Positions 44,519 through 54,264 of a stretch of 64,000 nucleotides of DNA are shown here, piece after piece (positions within the stretch are counted from its first letter, which is position 1; every line of letters begins with the position of its first letter). Source of the stretch: Erwinia oleae (GTDB lineage: Bacteria; Pseudomonadota; Gammaproteobacteria; Enterobacterales; Enterobacteriaceae); the NCBI RefSeq assembly GCF_000770305.1, contig NZ_JNVB01000014.1, positions 79,664-143,663 on the forward strand. The letters are read 5' to 3'. The translations under genes and the position numbers were made by a program. Below the pieces are notes generated by a model, which worked only from the letters and a program-made list of their open reading frames with translations, did no database searches and was not told where the DNA came from.

Positions 44519-45126
44519 GAGGCAATGCTCTCCAACAAAGGTTGCAGCAACGTCTCTTTCGATAACGTGATCGATGAGGCGTCGGGCGTTGGGCTGAATA
44601 GCTGTTTAAAACGCGGCGGCTCAGCAGATTCCACCGGCCGGACAGCGTGCTGTACCGGGGCCTGCTGCGGCGCGATTTGCTCTGGCGGTATCGGCGCGAT
44701 TGACTCTGCGGGCGCGGCCGTTTCAGGTGCGGCGGGCTTAAGCGAAGCAGAGATGCTGCTCATCAGCGAATCTGCGCTCTGGGCAGCCGGTTTGGCGGCA
44801 ACGAAGGTGGCAACGCTCTGCTGCTGCGCGGGCGCGGCATAAGGCCGCACCACAGGTCGGGAGGCGGCGTGCGGCTCAACGGGCGCACGGCCTTGCGCGG
44901 GCGTTTGCAAGACAGCAAAAATATCAGCCGCAATGGGCTGAGGCGCAGGCACGTCCAGCCGCTGACCGTTGCCCAGCCCCTGATCCAGACCCTCATTTTT
45001 TAACTGCTTAATGATGGCCCAGTTGGTGCTGTCAGCGTCCCTGGTCTGATCGGACATGTCCTTGAATTCGATATGGTTTGTCTGCGTTTTTTCTTTAAAA
45101 CGCTGTAGATCATCATAACTTTTCAT
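44509..45126 (-). CDS. bcsO: BcsO-like proline-rich cellulose biosynthesis protein
   Basis: About 205 residues from ATG 45126; the frame could extend to 45174 and neither start has a good Shine-Dalgarno. A short conserved-looking N-terminus (YDDLQRFKEKTQTNHIEFKD, NWAIIKQL) and C-terminus (PPRFKQLFSPTPDA, LLQPLLESIA) flank a Pro/Ala/Gln-rich middle (about 55-165). It is the first gene of a type I bcs cluster next to bcsQ, where BcsO is expected. No enzymatic motif; probably a cytoplasmic accessory protein. Confidence 0.75.
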   Translation of the reverse strand: MKSYDDLQRFKEKTQTNHIEFKDMSDQTRDADSTNWAIIKQLKNEGLDQGLGNGQRLDVPAPQPIAADIFAVLQTPAQGRAPVEPHAASRPVVRPYAAPAQQQSVATFVAAKPAAQSADSLMSSISASLKPAAPETAAPAESIAPIPPEQIAPQQAPVQHAVRPVESAEPPRFKQLFSPTPDASSITLSKETLLQPLLESIASCR

Positions 45127-45197
45127 TGGAAGCGATCGCGGAAGCAGGAGATTTGGCGGCAATATAACATACAATTATTTTTTTCATCAGATGATTC

Positions 45198-45209
45198 TTA
45201 TCATGATAA
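45198..45209. promoter_or_regulatory. Palindrome upstream of bcsO
   Basis: TTATCATGATAA is a perfect 12-bp palindrome, 72 bp upstream of the bcsO start in an AT-rich control region. It is a candidate operator; the regulator is unknown, and it is too short to call a Fur box. Confidence 0.35.
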
Positions 45210-45445
45210 TTTAACTGTTTGCGGGCGGAAATTATTTTATTTGGCGTAATCGATTAATCAACAATGTGATTATTCACGAGTGAAGTAATGAAATCAGGCA
45301 AGAACAGCAATAACGGCGCGCATCTCATTCACAGCGCAAACTAATTTAATCATTCTGTGTTTTATATTACTTTAGCGACAATTATCAAATTATCTACTGT
45401 TACGCCTGCTTTTTTGACAAAAGTCTTCACTGTTCAGGCCGCTGG

Positions 45446-45475
45446 CAAAAAAAAGAGCGGGCCGATGGCCCGCTC
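45446..45475 (-). terminator. Terminator of the dpp operon
   Basis: GAGCGGGCC-GAT-GGCCCGCTC forms a 9-bp GC stem; read on the minus strand it is followed by TTTTTTTTGCC. It lies 23 bp after the dppF stop. Confidence 0.93.
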
Positions 45476-45497
45476 CTCAATGAGGTTGCGCATGCGA

Positions 45498-46505
45498 TCA
45501 TTTGCCGACCGGCACGCCCTCTTCCTGATCAACCGCGAAGCAGGCGATTTGCTGATCGCCATACTGCTTCAGCTTAGGCTGAAGCTGCGTGCACGGGCCG
45601 AAACGACGACGGCAGCGGGCGTTAAACGCACAGCCCGGCGGTGGACTCAGCGGGCTTGGCAGCTCACCGGTCAGCTTAATGCGCTCGCGGCGCTCGTCCG
45701 GGTTGAGACGCGGCGTGGCCGACAACAGCGCCTGGGTGTAGGGATGGCGCGGATTGGCAAAAATAGCCTCTTTGCTGCCGCGCTCCACGCAACGGCCCAG
45801 ATACATCACCATCACTTCGTCCGCAATATGCTCTACCACCGACAAATCGTGCGAGATAAAGACGTAGGAGAGCCCCAGGTCCTGTTGCAGATCCATCATC
45901 AGGTTCAACACCTGCGCGCGTACCGACACGTCCAGCGCGGAAACCGGTTCGTCGGCGATCAGCACGTCCGGATCGAGCATCAGCCCACGCGCGATAGCGA
46001 TACGCTGGCGCTGCCCGCCGGAAAACATATGCGGATAGCGATCGTAATGTTCTGTTTTCAGGCCCACTTTCGCCATCATCGCCAGCACTTTCTCACGGCG
46101 CGCGGCCTTATTGAGGTCGGTATTGATCAACAGCGGCTCTTCAAGGATCTGGCTGACTTTCTTGCGCGGATTCAGCGATCCGTACGGGTTCTGGAAGACG
46201 ATCTGAATCTTCTGGCGACGCAGTTTTTGCGCGTGCGGATCGTGCTTGAGCAGATCCTGCCCCTGATAGAAAAGCTGTCCTTCGGTCGGCGTTTCGATCA
46301 TCGTCAGCAGCCGACCGAGCGTTGATTTACCGCAGCCGGATTCGCCAACTACCGCCAGCGTTTTGCCGCGCTCAAGGTTGAACGAGACGCCGTCCAGCGC
46401 CTTGACCAGACGCTCCTGGCCAAACAGGCCCTTCTTCACCGGGTAGTGCTTTTTCAGATCGATCGCCTGCATCAGCAGCGTCGAATTATCGTGTTCAGGC
46501 TTCAT
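45498..46505 (-). CDS. dppF: Dipeptide ABC transporter ATPase DppF
   Basis: 335 residues, collinear with E. coli DppF ([25 protein letters not shown]alker [15 protein letters not shown] signature, [12 protein letters not shown]alker B, FISHDL H-loop) and the oligopeptide C-terminal Cys motif CAFNARC..GPC, a probable Fe-S ligand set. ATG 46505 lies inside the end of dppD. It powers uptake of dipeptides and haem precursors with DppBCD. Confidence 0.97.
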   Translation of the reverse strand: MKPEHDNSTLLMQAIDLKKHYPVKKGLFGQERLVKALDGVSFNLERGKTLAVVGESGCGKSTLGRLLTMIETPTEGQLFYQGQDLLKHDPHAQKLRRQKIQIVFQNPYGSLNPRKKVSQILEEPLLINTDLNKAARREKVLAMMAKVGLKTEHYDRYPHMFSGGQRQRIAIARGLMLDPDVLIADEPVSALDVSVRAQVLNLMMDLQQDLGLSYVFISHDLSVVEHIADEVMVMYLGRCVERGSKEAIFANPRHPYTQALLSATPRLNPDERRERIKLTGELPSPLSPPPGCAFNARCRRRFGPCTQLQPKLKQYGDQQIACFAVDQEEGVPVGK

Positions 46506-47481
46506 AAGTTGGTCTCCCGGCGTCATCCAGCGGATAGTGACATTTGGACTGACGCCCCGGAATATCGCGTAGCGCCGGCTCTTCAGCCTTGCAGCGGTCG
46601 GTGGCCCAGGGGCAGCGCGGATTGAGCAGGCAGCCGTTCGGGCGATCATATTTACCCGGCACGACGCCCGGCAGCGATGCCAGACGCGCCTTGTCGACAG
46701 CAAACTCAGGCAGCGCGCGCAGCAGCGCCTGCGTATAGGGATGACGCGGCGCTTTAAAGATATCGACCGCTTTGCCGGTTTCCACCACCTGCCCGGCGTA
46801 CATCACAATAATATGCTGGGCCGCCTCGGCGACCAGCGCCAGGTCGTGGGTAATCAGGATCAGCGCCATGTTCTCCTGACGCTGAAGATCGAGCAGCAGC
46901 TCAATGATCTGCGCCTGAATGGTCACATCCAGCGCGGTGGTCGGTTCATCGGCGATCAGCAGCTTTGGACGGCAGGCGATAGCCATCGCGATCATCACGC
47001 GCTGACTCATGCCGCCGGAGAGCTGATGCGGATAGACGTCCAGCCTTGATGCCGGATCGGGAATGCCCACCTGCGTCAGCAGATCGACAGCGCGCTGGCG
47101 GCGGGTGCGCTTGTTGCCGCCCTGATGCACCTTGATCGCTTCCATAATCTGATAGCCCACGGTATAGCACGGGTTCAGGCTGGTCATCGGATCCTGGAAA
47201 ATCATCGCCACTTCAGAACCTACCAGCTGGCGACGCTCTTTTTCAGAGATGCGCTTCAGGTCGCGCTGGTTGAACTCCAGCTTATCGGCCATCACTTTGC
47301 CGGGGAAATCGATCAGCCCCATAATCGCCAGCGAACTGACCGATTTACCGGAGCCGGATTCGCCCACAATTCCCACCACCTGGCCCTGTTCGACCTGATA
47401 GCTGATGCGGTCTACCGCACGGAACGGTGCCTTCTCGTCGCCGAAATGCACCGATAGTTTATCTACATTCAGTAATGCCAT
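46495..47481 (-). CDS. dppD: Dipeptide ABC transporter ATPase DppD
   Basis: 328 residues with complete nucleotide-binding motifs ([11 protein letters not shown]alker [15 protein letters not shown] signature, [12 protein letters not shown]alker B, ITHDLAL) and the Cys-rich C-terminal block [14 protein letters not shown] typical of Opp/Dpp ATPases. It pairs with DppF, overlapping its start by 11 bp, and follows dppC by 10 bp. Confidence 0.97.
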   Translation of the reverse strand: MALLNVDKLSVHFGDEKAPFRAVDRISYQVEQGQVVGIVGESGSGKSVSSLAIMGLIDFPGKVMADKLEFNQRDLKRISEKERRQLVGSEVAMIFQDPMTSLNPCYTVGYQIMEAIKVHQGGNKRTRRQRAVDLLTQVGIPDPASRLDVYPHQLSGGMSQRVMIAMAIACRPKLLIADEPTTALDVTIQAQIIELLLDLQRQENMALILITHDLALVAEAAQHIIVMYAGQVVETGKAVDIFKAPRHPYTQALLRALPEFAVDKARLASLPGVVPGKYDRPNGCLLNPRCPWATDRCKAEEPALRDIPGRQSKCHYPLDDAGRPTYEA

Positions 47482-47491
47482 CGGGTGCCTC

Positions 47492-48394
47492 TTACTGCTT
47501 GAGTTTCGGATCGAGCGCGTCGCGTAAGCCGTCGCCCATCAGGTTAAACGCCAGAACGGTCAGCAGGATAGCGAGACCGGGGAAGGTCACCACCCACCAG
47601 GCGCTTTGCGCATACTGCAACACATCGGAGAGCATGGTGCCCCACTCCGGCGTTGGCGGCTGCGCGCCCATTCCCAGAAAACCCAGCGCGGCCATATCCA
47701 GGATGGCGTTGGAGAAACCCAGCGAAGCCTGCACGATCAGCGGCGCAAGGCAGTTAGGCAGAATATTGATGAACATCTGGCGCATCGCGCCCGCGCCCGC
47801 CACGTTTGATGCGGTAACATAGTCGCGATTGACCTCAACCAGCACCGCCGCGCGCGTCAGACGAATATAGTGCGGCAGCGCCACAAAGGTCAGCGCAATC
47901 GAGGCGTTGACGATGGACGGGCCGAAAATCGCCACCAGCACCAGCGCCAGCAGCAGGCTCGGCAGGGCCAGCATGATATCAACCAGCCGCATAATGATGG
48001 CATCGGTCACGCCGCCGACGTAACCGGCGATCAGGCCGAATATCACGCCGAGGATCAGCGACAGTACCACCACCAGACAGCCGACCAGCAGCGACAGGCG
48101 TGCGCCATACATCAGGCGCGTCAGCACGTCGCGACCCACGTCGTCGGTGCCAAGAATATACTGCCAGCTCCCGCCGTCCTGCCAGACCGGCGGATGCAGC
48201 AGCGCGTCGCGAAACTGCTCGGATGGCGCGTGCGGCGCGATAAAGTTGGCGAAAATGGCCACCAGAAAAACAATCACCACGTACACCAGGCCCGCGACGG
48301 CGCCTTTGTTACGCTTGAAGTAGTGCCAGAACTCCTGAACAGGCGTCATGGGCTTGGGTGCAGCCGGAACGCTGCCCGGATCGATAACGGTCAT
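47492..48394 (-). CDS. dppC: Dipeptide ABC transporter permease DppC
   Basis: 300 residues; start MTVIDPGSV at 48394 matches the E. coli length, the longer frame to 48454 overlapping dppB. Six membrane segments; the C-terminal two-thirds ([25 protein letters not shown] onward, ending [13 protein letters not shown]) is almost residue-for-residue E. coli DppC. Inner-membrane channel subunit with DppB. Confidence 0.97.
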   Translation of the reverse strand: MTVIDPGSVPAAPKPMTPVQEFWHYFKRNKGAVAGLVYVVIVFLVAIFANFIAPHAPSEQFRDALLHPPVWQDGGSWQYILGTDDVGRDVLTRLMYGARLSLLVGCLVVVLSLILGVIFGLIAGYVGGVTDAIIMRLVDIMLALPSLLLALVLVAIFGPSIVNASIALTFVALPHYIRLTRAAVLVEVNRDYVTASNVAGAGAMRQMFINILPNCLAPLIVQASLGFSNAILDMAALGFLGMGAQPPTPEWGTMLSDVLQYAQSAWWVVTFPGLAILLTVLAFNLMGDGLRDALDPKLKQ

Positions 48395-48404
48395 TCTGGC
48401 CCCC

Positions 48405-49424
48405 TTATTTCTTGTGACGAATGCGCGGGTTAACCACGCCGTAAAGCACATCAACCAGCAGGTTGACCAGAATGATCAGCGTTGCCACCATCAGTACGCC
48501 ACCCTGCACCACCGGATAGTCACGACGCTGAAGCGCATCGATCAGCCAGCGGCCAAGGCCTGGCCAGGAGAAGATCGTTTCGGTCAGAATGGCGCCCGCC
48601 AGCAGCGTGCCCACTTGCAGACCGATAACGGTGACCACCGGCAGCATTGCGTTGCGCAGGGCGTGGACGACAATCACCCGCATGCGCGTCAGGCCTTTGG
48701 CGCGCGCGGTGCGGATATAGTCCTCGCCCAGCACTTCCAGCATCGCCGAGCGCGTCATGCGCACGATAACCGCCAGGGGAATGGTGCCCAGCACGATGGC
48801 AGGCAGGATCATGTGCATGACGGCGTCTTTAAAGTCGCCCGGTTCGCCCCAGAACAGGGTATCAATCAGCATAAAGCCGGTGAGCGGCTGTGTATCGTCC
48901 AGAAAGACCGTATCGCCAACGCGCCCGGCAACCGGCGTCAGATTAAGCTGCACGGAAACCAGCATGATCAGCATCATGCCCCACCAGAAAATCGGCATTG
49001 AGTAACCGGTCAGGGAGATACCAACGGCAGTGTGATCGAAAATTGAGCCGCGTTTGACCGCAGCCAGCACGCCAACAGGAATACCGACGGCAACGGCGAA
49101 AATCATCGCGCAGAAGCCCAGTTCAAGGGTGGCCTTGAAGCGCGGCACAAACTCTTCCCACACCGGAAGGCGGCTTTTCAGTGAGATGCCTAAATCGCCA
49201 TGGAGCACGCCATAGACGTAGGAGACATATTGCTGCCACAGCGGCTTATCCAGACCCATCTGGGCCATAAGCTGCGCGTGACGTTCGGGAGACATTCCGC
49301 GCTCGCCTGCCATAATCAACACCGGATCGCCGGGGATCATATGCACAAACGCGAAGGTTAACAGGGTGATACCAATAAACGTTGGGATGACAAGCCCCAA
49401 ACGTCGGAATATGAACTGCAACAT
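48405..49424 (-). CDS. dppB: Dipeptide ABC transporter permease DppB
   Basis: 339 residues, same length as E. coli DppB: N-terminal MLQFIFRRLGLVIPTFIGITLLTFAFVHMIPGDP, the EAA loop DYIRTARAKGLTRMRVIVVHALRNA, and C-terminal LLVDVLYGVVNPRIRHKK. Inner-membrane permease. Separated from dppA by a 199-bp gap containing stem-loops that likely lower expression of dppBCDF relative to dppA. Confidence 0.97.
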   Translation of the reverse strand: MLQFIFRRLGLVIPTFIGITLLTFAFVHMIPGDPVLIMAGERGMSPERHAQLMAQMGLDKPLWQQYVSYVYGVLHGDLGISLKSRLPVWEEFVPRFKATLELGFCAMIFAVAVGIPVGVLAAVKRGSIFDHTAVGISLTGYSMPIFWWGMMLIMLVSVQLNLTPVAGRVGDTVFLDDTQPLTGFMLIDTLFWGEPGDFKDAVMHMILPAIVLGTIPLAVIVRMTRSAMLEVLGEDYIRTARAKGLTRMRVIVVHALRNAMLPVVTVIGLQVGTLLAGAILTETIFSWPGLGRWLIDALQRRDYPVVQGGVLMVATLIILVNLLVDVLYGVVNPRIRHKK

Positions 49425-49562
49425 AATCCGCTTCTCTGTAAGTTCCCGCAGGATCGTTGCCTGCGAGATTATAATTGCTCACATCTTGCGCGGGGTGAAC
49501 CCCGTCGCGACGCTGATAACAGCGCCTTTACCATTTTTGCTTCCGAGCGATAACACGGGAAT

Positions 49563-49616
49563 GGGCCGGAAACCTCCGGCCCGACAGGGATTGCGAAACG
49601 GGCCGGCGAACCGGCC
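49563..49616 (-). terminator. Intercistronic stem-loops between dppA and dppB
   Basis: Two GC-rich hairpins: GGGCCGG-AAACCT-CCGGCCC (49563-49582) and GGCCGG-CGAA-CCGGCC (49601-49616). Neither has a T tract. Such elements after the binding-protein gene usually protect its mRNA or attenuate downstream genes. Confidence 0.65.
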
Positions 49617-49623
49617 ACACGCA

Positions 49624-51234
49624 TTATTCCTGAATATCAACGTTCTCGAAGTGATGTTTACCTAATGGATCAACCACGTAGCCAGAAACCTTTTTGCTCA
49701 CCGGCTCGTAAACCGTTGAGTGCGCGATAATCAGCGCAGGCGCCTGGTCATGCATCACGACCTGAGCCTGTTTGTAGTACTCAATACGTTTGTTGTGATC
49801 GGCTTCAGCACGGGCTGGCTGAATCTGATCTTCAAACGGCTTGTAGCACCAGCGAGAGTAGTTAGAACCGTCTTTCGCCGCCGCACAGCTGAACAGGGTG
49901 GCGAAGAAGTTGTCCGGGTCCCCATTGTCGCCGGTCCAGCCCATCATCACGCTCTGATGCTCACCCGCTTTGGCGCGTTTCAGGTATTCGCCCCACTCAT
50001 AGGTGACGATTTTGGCTTTCACGCCGATTTTCGCCCAGTCAGACTGGATCAGCTCGGCCATACGACGCGCGTTCGGGTTGTACGGGCGCTGTACCGGCAT
50101 TGCCCACAGGTCGATGGAGAAACCGTCCGGCATGCCCGCTTCTTTCAGCAGCTCTTTGGCCTTCGCCGGATCGTACGCGTAGTCCTGCACCGCGTCGTTG
50201 TAGCTCCACATGGTCGGCGGGATCAGGTTCTTCGCTTCCTGACCGGCGCCTTTGTAAACGGCATCAATAATGGCTTTCTTGTTCACCGCAGTAATCAGCG
50301 CCTGACGCACCTTCTGGTTATCCAGCGGTTTCTTCTCGGTGTTGAACGACAGGTAACCGACGTTCAGGCCCGGCATCTGCATCAGGTTAATGTTTTTGTC
50401 TTCCTTCATGCGGGCGATGTCGGCCGGGTTCGGGTACGGCATCACGTGACATTCGCCTTTCTGAAGCTTGGCGTAGCGCACGGAAGCATCAGGCGTGATG
50501 GAGAAGACCAGGCGATCGATTTTTGGCTTGGTGCCCCAGAACTGATCGAACGCTTTATACAGAATGCGTGAATCTTTCTGGTATTGCAGCAGCTGGAACG
50601 GACCGGTGCCGACCGGGTTCAGGTCAATTTTTTCCGGCGTTCCGGCTTTCAGCATGTTATCGGCATATTCCGCAGACATAATTGAGGCGAAATCCATGCC
50701 CAGGTCAGCAAGGAACGGCGCCTCAGGACGCGTCAGCACGAAGCGAACGGTATTGTCGTCCACCTTCTCGATTTTGCTGATGAGCTTAGGCATGTCCATG
50801 CCTTCGAAGTATTCATAGCTGCCGCCAGAGACGCCATGGAACTTGTTGTTCTTGTCTAACTGGCGCTCAAAAGAGAACACCACGTCGTCGGCGTTGAAAT
50901 CACGGCTCGGCTTGAAATCTTTGGTGGTTTGCCACTTCACACCTTTACGCAGGTGGAAGGTGTACACTTTGCCGTCTTCGCTGACTTCCCATTTCTCGGC
51001 CAGGCCAGGCTGAAGCTCGGTCGTACCGATTTTGAACTCAACCAGACGGTTGTAGATCGGAACTGAGCTGGCGTCATAGGTGGTGCCGGAAGTAAAGAGC
51101 TGCGGGTTGAAACCTTCAGGAGAGCCTTCTGAACAATACACCAGGGTTTTTGCCTGGACGCCAGCGGCTACGGTGAGAGCGATAAGGCTCAGACCAACCT
51201 TCAGCGCCCCTGTCTTAGCCAGGGAAATTCTCAT
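49624..51234 (-). CDS. dppA: Periplasmic dipeptide-binding protein DppA
   Basis: 536 residues (E. coli 535) with signal peptide (LKVGLSLIALTVAAGVQA) and family 5 solute-binding signatures (KTLVYCSEGSPEGFNPQLFTSGTTYDASS; EKWEVSEDGKVYTFHLRKGVKWQTTKDFKPSRDFNADDVVFSF). It delivers dipeptides to DppBCDF and serves in chemotaxis and haem uptake in E. coli. The ATG follows GGAG and a CA-rich leader recognised by the small RNA GcvB. Confidence 0.97.
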   Translation of the reverse strand: MRISLAKTGALKVGLSLIALTVAAGVQAKTLVYCSEGSPEGFNPQLFTSGTTYDASSVPIYNRLVEFKIGTTELQPGLAEKWEVSEDGKVYTFHLRKGVKWQTTKDFKPSRDFNADDVVFSFERQLDKNNKFHGVSGGSYEYFEGMDMPKLISKIEKVDDNTVRFVLTRPEAPFLADLGMDFASIMSAEYADNMLKAGTPEKIDLNPVGTGPFQLLQYQKDSRILYKAFDQFWGTKPKIDRLVFSITPDASVRYAKLQKGECHVMPYPNPADIARMKEDKNINLMQMPGLNVGYLSFNTEKKPLDNQKVRQALITAVNKKAIIDAVYKGAGQEAKNLIPPTMWSYNDAVQDYAYDPAKAKELLKEAGMPDGFSIDLWAMPVQRPYNPNARRMAELIQSDWAKIGVKAKIVTYEWGEYLKRAKAGEHQSVMMGWTGDNGDPDNFFATLFSCAAAKDGSNYSRWCYKPFEDQIQPARAEADHNKRIEYYKQAQVVMHDQAPALIIAHSTVYEPVSKKVSGYVVDPLGKHHFENVDIQE

Positions 51235-51246
51235 GCTTCTGCTCCA

Positions 51247-51270
51247 AATGTGATGTGGTGTTGTGTGTAC
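51247..51270 (-). promoter_or_regulatory. Likely GcvB small-RNA target site in the dppA leader
   Basis: The mRNA leader reads CA-rich (ACACACAACACCACATCACA) immediately before the GGAG ribosome site. E. coli and Salmonella dppA are repressed by pairing of GcvB's GU-rich R1 region with this kind of sequence. Assignment by family knowledge plus the visible CA tract. Confidence 0.7.
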
Positions 51271-51808
51271 TTATTCGCCCGCCGTGATTTTTTTTTGTGC
51301 GGCGTGCGCGACGCTTTTCGCCTCGGTGATGCGCTGCGGATTTGCGTAGCCTGACGGCATAAAACCATCGGATAAATCCGCATCCCTTTTTCACTGAGGC
51401 ATCAATTTGTCAACAGTTGCGAAGAACGTCAATACAACTGTCAGGTATTTACATAGAGTGTGAGTAACAGCAAGCAAATATAAAAAAAACCTTTTCGTTA
51501 CAAATGCAGTCTTATACACCCATCAACCCACCAATAAGCAGGCAAAAAGAGTGCTGCTGTGGCGAAAAACAGGGATTTACTTCATAAAAAAAGAATTAAC
51601 TCTGTCCATTAATCGGCTTCTTTGTGAACGATACACTTTGCTTATGGCTGACAAGGTAGCTAAATATGCTGCCTTTCTGGCATAGGATGTGCGCCCGGCG
51701 GCAATAATTGTCATAAGCGAAATGTGGAGCGAATTAAGCGTTTTTCAGCCGCTACGGGCAGCGCGCCCCACCCGGCGGTGAGGCGCTTTTAACAGAAAGG
51801 GAGAGGGG
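51271..51808. other. Intergenic region between dppA and eptB
   Basis: Roughly 540 bp, AT-rich in the middle, holding the dppA promoter and long leader. In E. coli the proline tRNA gene proK lies here; I searched by eye for its T-arm (GGTTCGAATCC) and acceptor end and do not find it. A GC hairpin (GGTGGGGC/GCCTCACC with one wobble, near 51765-51784) follows eptB. Confidence 0.5.
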
Positions 51809-53503
51809 TTACAGCGTGGTGTGCTGCGGCGCTTTATCCGGATCGGCACACCAGTTATTTTTTTCATTGATGCCGCCATCCGGCGAGGTGTAACCCAGGC
51901 AGCCAAGAAGGGTATCGAACAATTCAACGTGGCGATGCGTCTTACCTACGCGCTGTTGCGCCTGAAGGCGTTCAAAGGCGCTGAGGTTGTTGGGATCGGC
52001 CAGGTATTTATCTGACGCCCAGACGATCATCGGCACGCGGAACTGCTCCGGCGGCGCCATCTGGCGCGGCGTGCCGTGAAAGTGCATGTTATCGCTGATC
52101 GATTCACCGTGATCGGCCGCGTAGAAAACAATGGCTTTTTTATCGCGCAGCTTATCAAACACGTTATCCAGCACCGTATCGGTATACAGCACCGAGTTAT
52201 CAAAAGCGTTAATCAACATATCTTTACTGCACTCGCTGTCGACGCCCATGCACTCCGGCTGATAGCGGGCAAATTCACGCGGGTAGCGCTGTGAATAGAG
52301 ATAGTGAGAACCTTTGGTGTGCAGCACCACCAGATGCTTGCCGTTGGGATGGCGATCGAGCGATTTTTGCAGTTCCGGCAGCAGCAGCATGTCATCTACC
52401 GATTTACCCTGGTTCTGTTTTTCAGATCCTATCTGCTCACGGAAGGCGAAATTGTCGGCGTCAGTGTTGTTGTAAAACCACACTTCACTCTGCATCGCAA
52501 AGAGTTCCGAACTGAAGCCAAGTTCTTTCATTACCGCAAACACGTTCTGCTCTTTCAGCGCGCGGCCAGGGCCGTCATCGGTGCCGCCTTCGCGCACGAA
52601 CATGCAGCGCAGCGACAGCTTGGTTGAGGTATCGCAGGATTCGCCGCGAAAGGCGACCAGATTCTTCTCTTTAGAGAGTTTCGGCGTGGTGTCGCGCGCG
52701 TAGCCCAACAGCCCCATATGATCCCAGCGGGTGGTTTCGCCAATGACAAAAACGACATAGGTATCGTCCAATCCTGCCGGCGCGTTATAGGTGAATTTTT
52801 TTGCCGGATCGAGCAGCGCTTTGCTGTCCATCTCTTCATCGTAGCTGGTATAGGCGAACAGCCCCAGCGCCGTCAGCCAGTTAGACGGCAAATAAGAGTG
52901 GGCGACCACCCCGCCGTAGCTGGGCAGATCGATATTGGTGACTTTTTCGTTACGATTCTGCTGCTTATCAAAATAGCGAATCGGTAGCCAGACCAGCGCT
53001 ACCGCCAGCAACAGCGTCAACATCGGACGCAGCCGCTGCCCCGGCGTTTTTATCTGCTGGATCAGCGTCATGTGCAGCGCGTTGCGCCAGATCAGCAGCA
53101 GCGGCAGCAGGCTCACCGCCACCATCCATACAATAAAATGAACGCCGATCACCTCTTTCGACAGATCGGTGTCGGTAGTCATTACCGAGGCGACGATGCC
53201 GTAACCAATCACCACGTTGAAGAAGCTCATATAGTAGCTGGCCGCAACGGAGATCAGCACCAGCGCCGTGGCCATAATACGCCAGAACAGCCGTCCACCA
53301 AGAGACAGCAGCCGCATCAGAAAAAACGTCAGCAGCACGATTGCCACGACTTCAGCCAGCGCCGACAGCCACTGTGTCGCCTTGAAATGGCTCAAAAAAG
53401 GGTCAAAACGACGGTAAAATACCGAAAGATTGAGGAAGATACCGATATAAACGGCCAGCAAAAGCGAAATCTTCTGCTGGGTAAGTGATTTGATATAATT
53501 CAT
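51809..53503 (-). CDS. eptB: Kdo2-lipid A phosphoethanolamine transferase EptB
   Basis: About 564 residues; start MNYIKSLTQQKIS at 53503 matches E. coli EptB, the longer frame to 53524 having no ribosome site. Five N-terminal membrane segments (to about 185) precede a periplasmic sulfatase-fold domain: IGETTRWDHMG (catalytic Thr), LHTKGSHY and AADHGES metal-site blocks, and disulfide Cys pairs (ESCDTSTKLSLRCMF; PECMGVDSEC). Adds phosphoethanolamine to the outer Kdo of LPS; in E. coli Ca2+/sigma-E inducible and repressed by MgrR and ArcZ. Confidence 0.95.
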   Translation of the reverse strand: MNYIKSLTQQKISLLLAVYIGIFLNLSVFYRRFDPFLSHFKATQWLSALAEVVAIVLLTFFLMRLLSLGGRLFWRIMATALVLISVAASYYMSFFNVVIGYGIVASVMTTDTDLSKEVIGVHFIVWMVAVSLLPLLLIWRNALHMTLIQQIKTPGQRLRPMLTLLLAVALVWLPIRYFDKQQNRNEKVTNIDLPSYGGVVAHSYLPSNWLTALGLFAYTSYDEEMDSKALLDPAKKFTYNAPAGLDDTYVVFVIGETTRWDHMGLLGYARDTTPKLSKEKNLVAFRGESCDTSTKLSLRCMFVREGGTDDGPGRALKEQNVFAVMKELGFSSELFAMQSEVWFYNNTDADNFAFREQIGSEKQNQGKSVDDMLLLPELQKSLDRHPNGKHLVVLHTKGSHYLYSQRYPREFARYQPECMGVDSECSKDMLINAFDNSVLYTDTVLDNVFDKLRDKKAIVFYAADHGESISDNMHFHGTPRQMAPPEQFRVPMIVWASDKYLADPNNLSAFERLQAQQRVGKTHRHVELFDTLLGCLGYTSPDGGINEKNNWCADPDKAPQHTTL

Positions 53504-53701
53504 TAACACAGTTTCCCGGCGCAACTAAACAATTCTTAAACGCTAATCAGACCGTGCCGCTGCGCCAGAGTTCGAATATCGCTGCGATTATTCTATGCAA
53601 TGCGGCGTGGCTTCAGGTTGTCAGGTAAAAAAAGAACGCGCACTTTACCCTGCAATGCCGTTTCAGGCGACGAAAAAATGCGCAAAAGGCGGGAAAAACG
53701 A

Positions 53702-53727
53702 TTTGAGGCGGCGCTGACCGCCTCAAA
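53702..53727 (-). terminator. Terminator of ohr
   Basis: TTTGAGGCGG-CGCTGA-CCGCCTCAAA, a perfect 10-bp stem directly after the ohr stop; minus-strand reading continues TCGTTTTTCCC. Confidence 0.75.
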
Positions 53728-53733
53728 GATGGG

Positions 53734-54162
53734 TCAGTTGATGATATTTAACGTCACGTCGATATTGTCACGCGTGGCGTTAGAGTAAGGACAGACGATG
53801 TGCGCCGTATCAACCAGTTTTTTCGCTTCAGCCGCATCCATCCCTTCCAGATGAATGTTCAGTTTCACTTCAATCGCAAAACCGGTGGCAATCGCGCCGA
53901 TACCCACTTCGCCTTCGACATACGCCTCTTTTGGCATAGCGATTTTGTCGCGGCCCGCCACAAATTTCATTGCACCGAGAAAGCAGGCTGAGTAGCCAGC
54001 CGCAAAAAGCTGCTCAGGGTTGGTGACGTCGCCGCCTGCGCCGCCCATCTCTTTCGGCACGCCGAGCTTCACATCCAGCACGCCGTCAGAAGACGTTGCG
54101 CGACCATCACGGCCGCCGGTGGCTTTTGCTTTGGCACGGTAGACAACTTTTTCGATAGACAT
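53734..54162 (-). CDS. ohr: Organic hydroperoxide resistance protein Ohr (OsmC family)
   Basis: 142 residues with both redox cysteines: Cys60 in GYSACFLGAM and Cys124 in HIVCPYSNATR, plus Arg18 and Glu50 of the active site. Ohr is a lipoyl-dependent thiol peroxidase that reduces organic hydroperoxides in the cytoplasm. It lies downstream of ohrR on the same strand with its own operator (54207-54218), so both are peroxide-inducible. Confidence 0.96.
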   Translation of the reverse strand: MSIEKVVYRAKAKATGGRDGRATSSDGVLDVKLGVPKEMGGAGGDVTNPEQLFAAGYSACFLGAMKFVAGRDKIAMPKEAYVEGEVGIGAIATGFAIEVKLNIHLEGMDAAEAKKLVDTAHIVCPYSNATRDNIDVTLNIIN

Positions 54163-54206
54163 AATAAGGCTCCGGTTTGTTGAGATTTCAAGTAATGAAC
54201 GAATTA

Positions 54207-54218
54207 ATCGTGCACGAT
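54207..54218. promoter_or_regulatory. OhrR operator upstream of ohr
   Basis: ATCGTGCACGAT, a perfect 12-bp palindrome 45 bp from the ohr start. It shares ATnGTGCACnAT and the flanking ATATA with the palindrome in front of ohrR. Confidence 0.7.
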
Positions 54219-54264
54219 ATATAAAGCGTTTTATGAGTACAGATGCGCTTCATAGCGGCATCTT

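Noticed and set aside
45190..45215. Fur box upstream of bcsO
   Set aside because: TTATCATGATAA is palindromic but lacks the three GATAAT-type hexamers of a Fur site.
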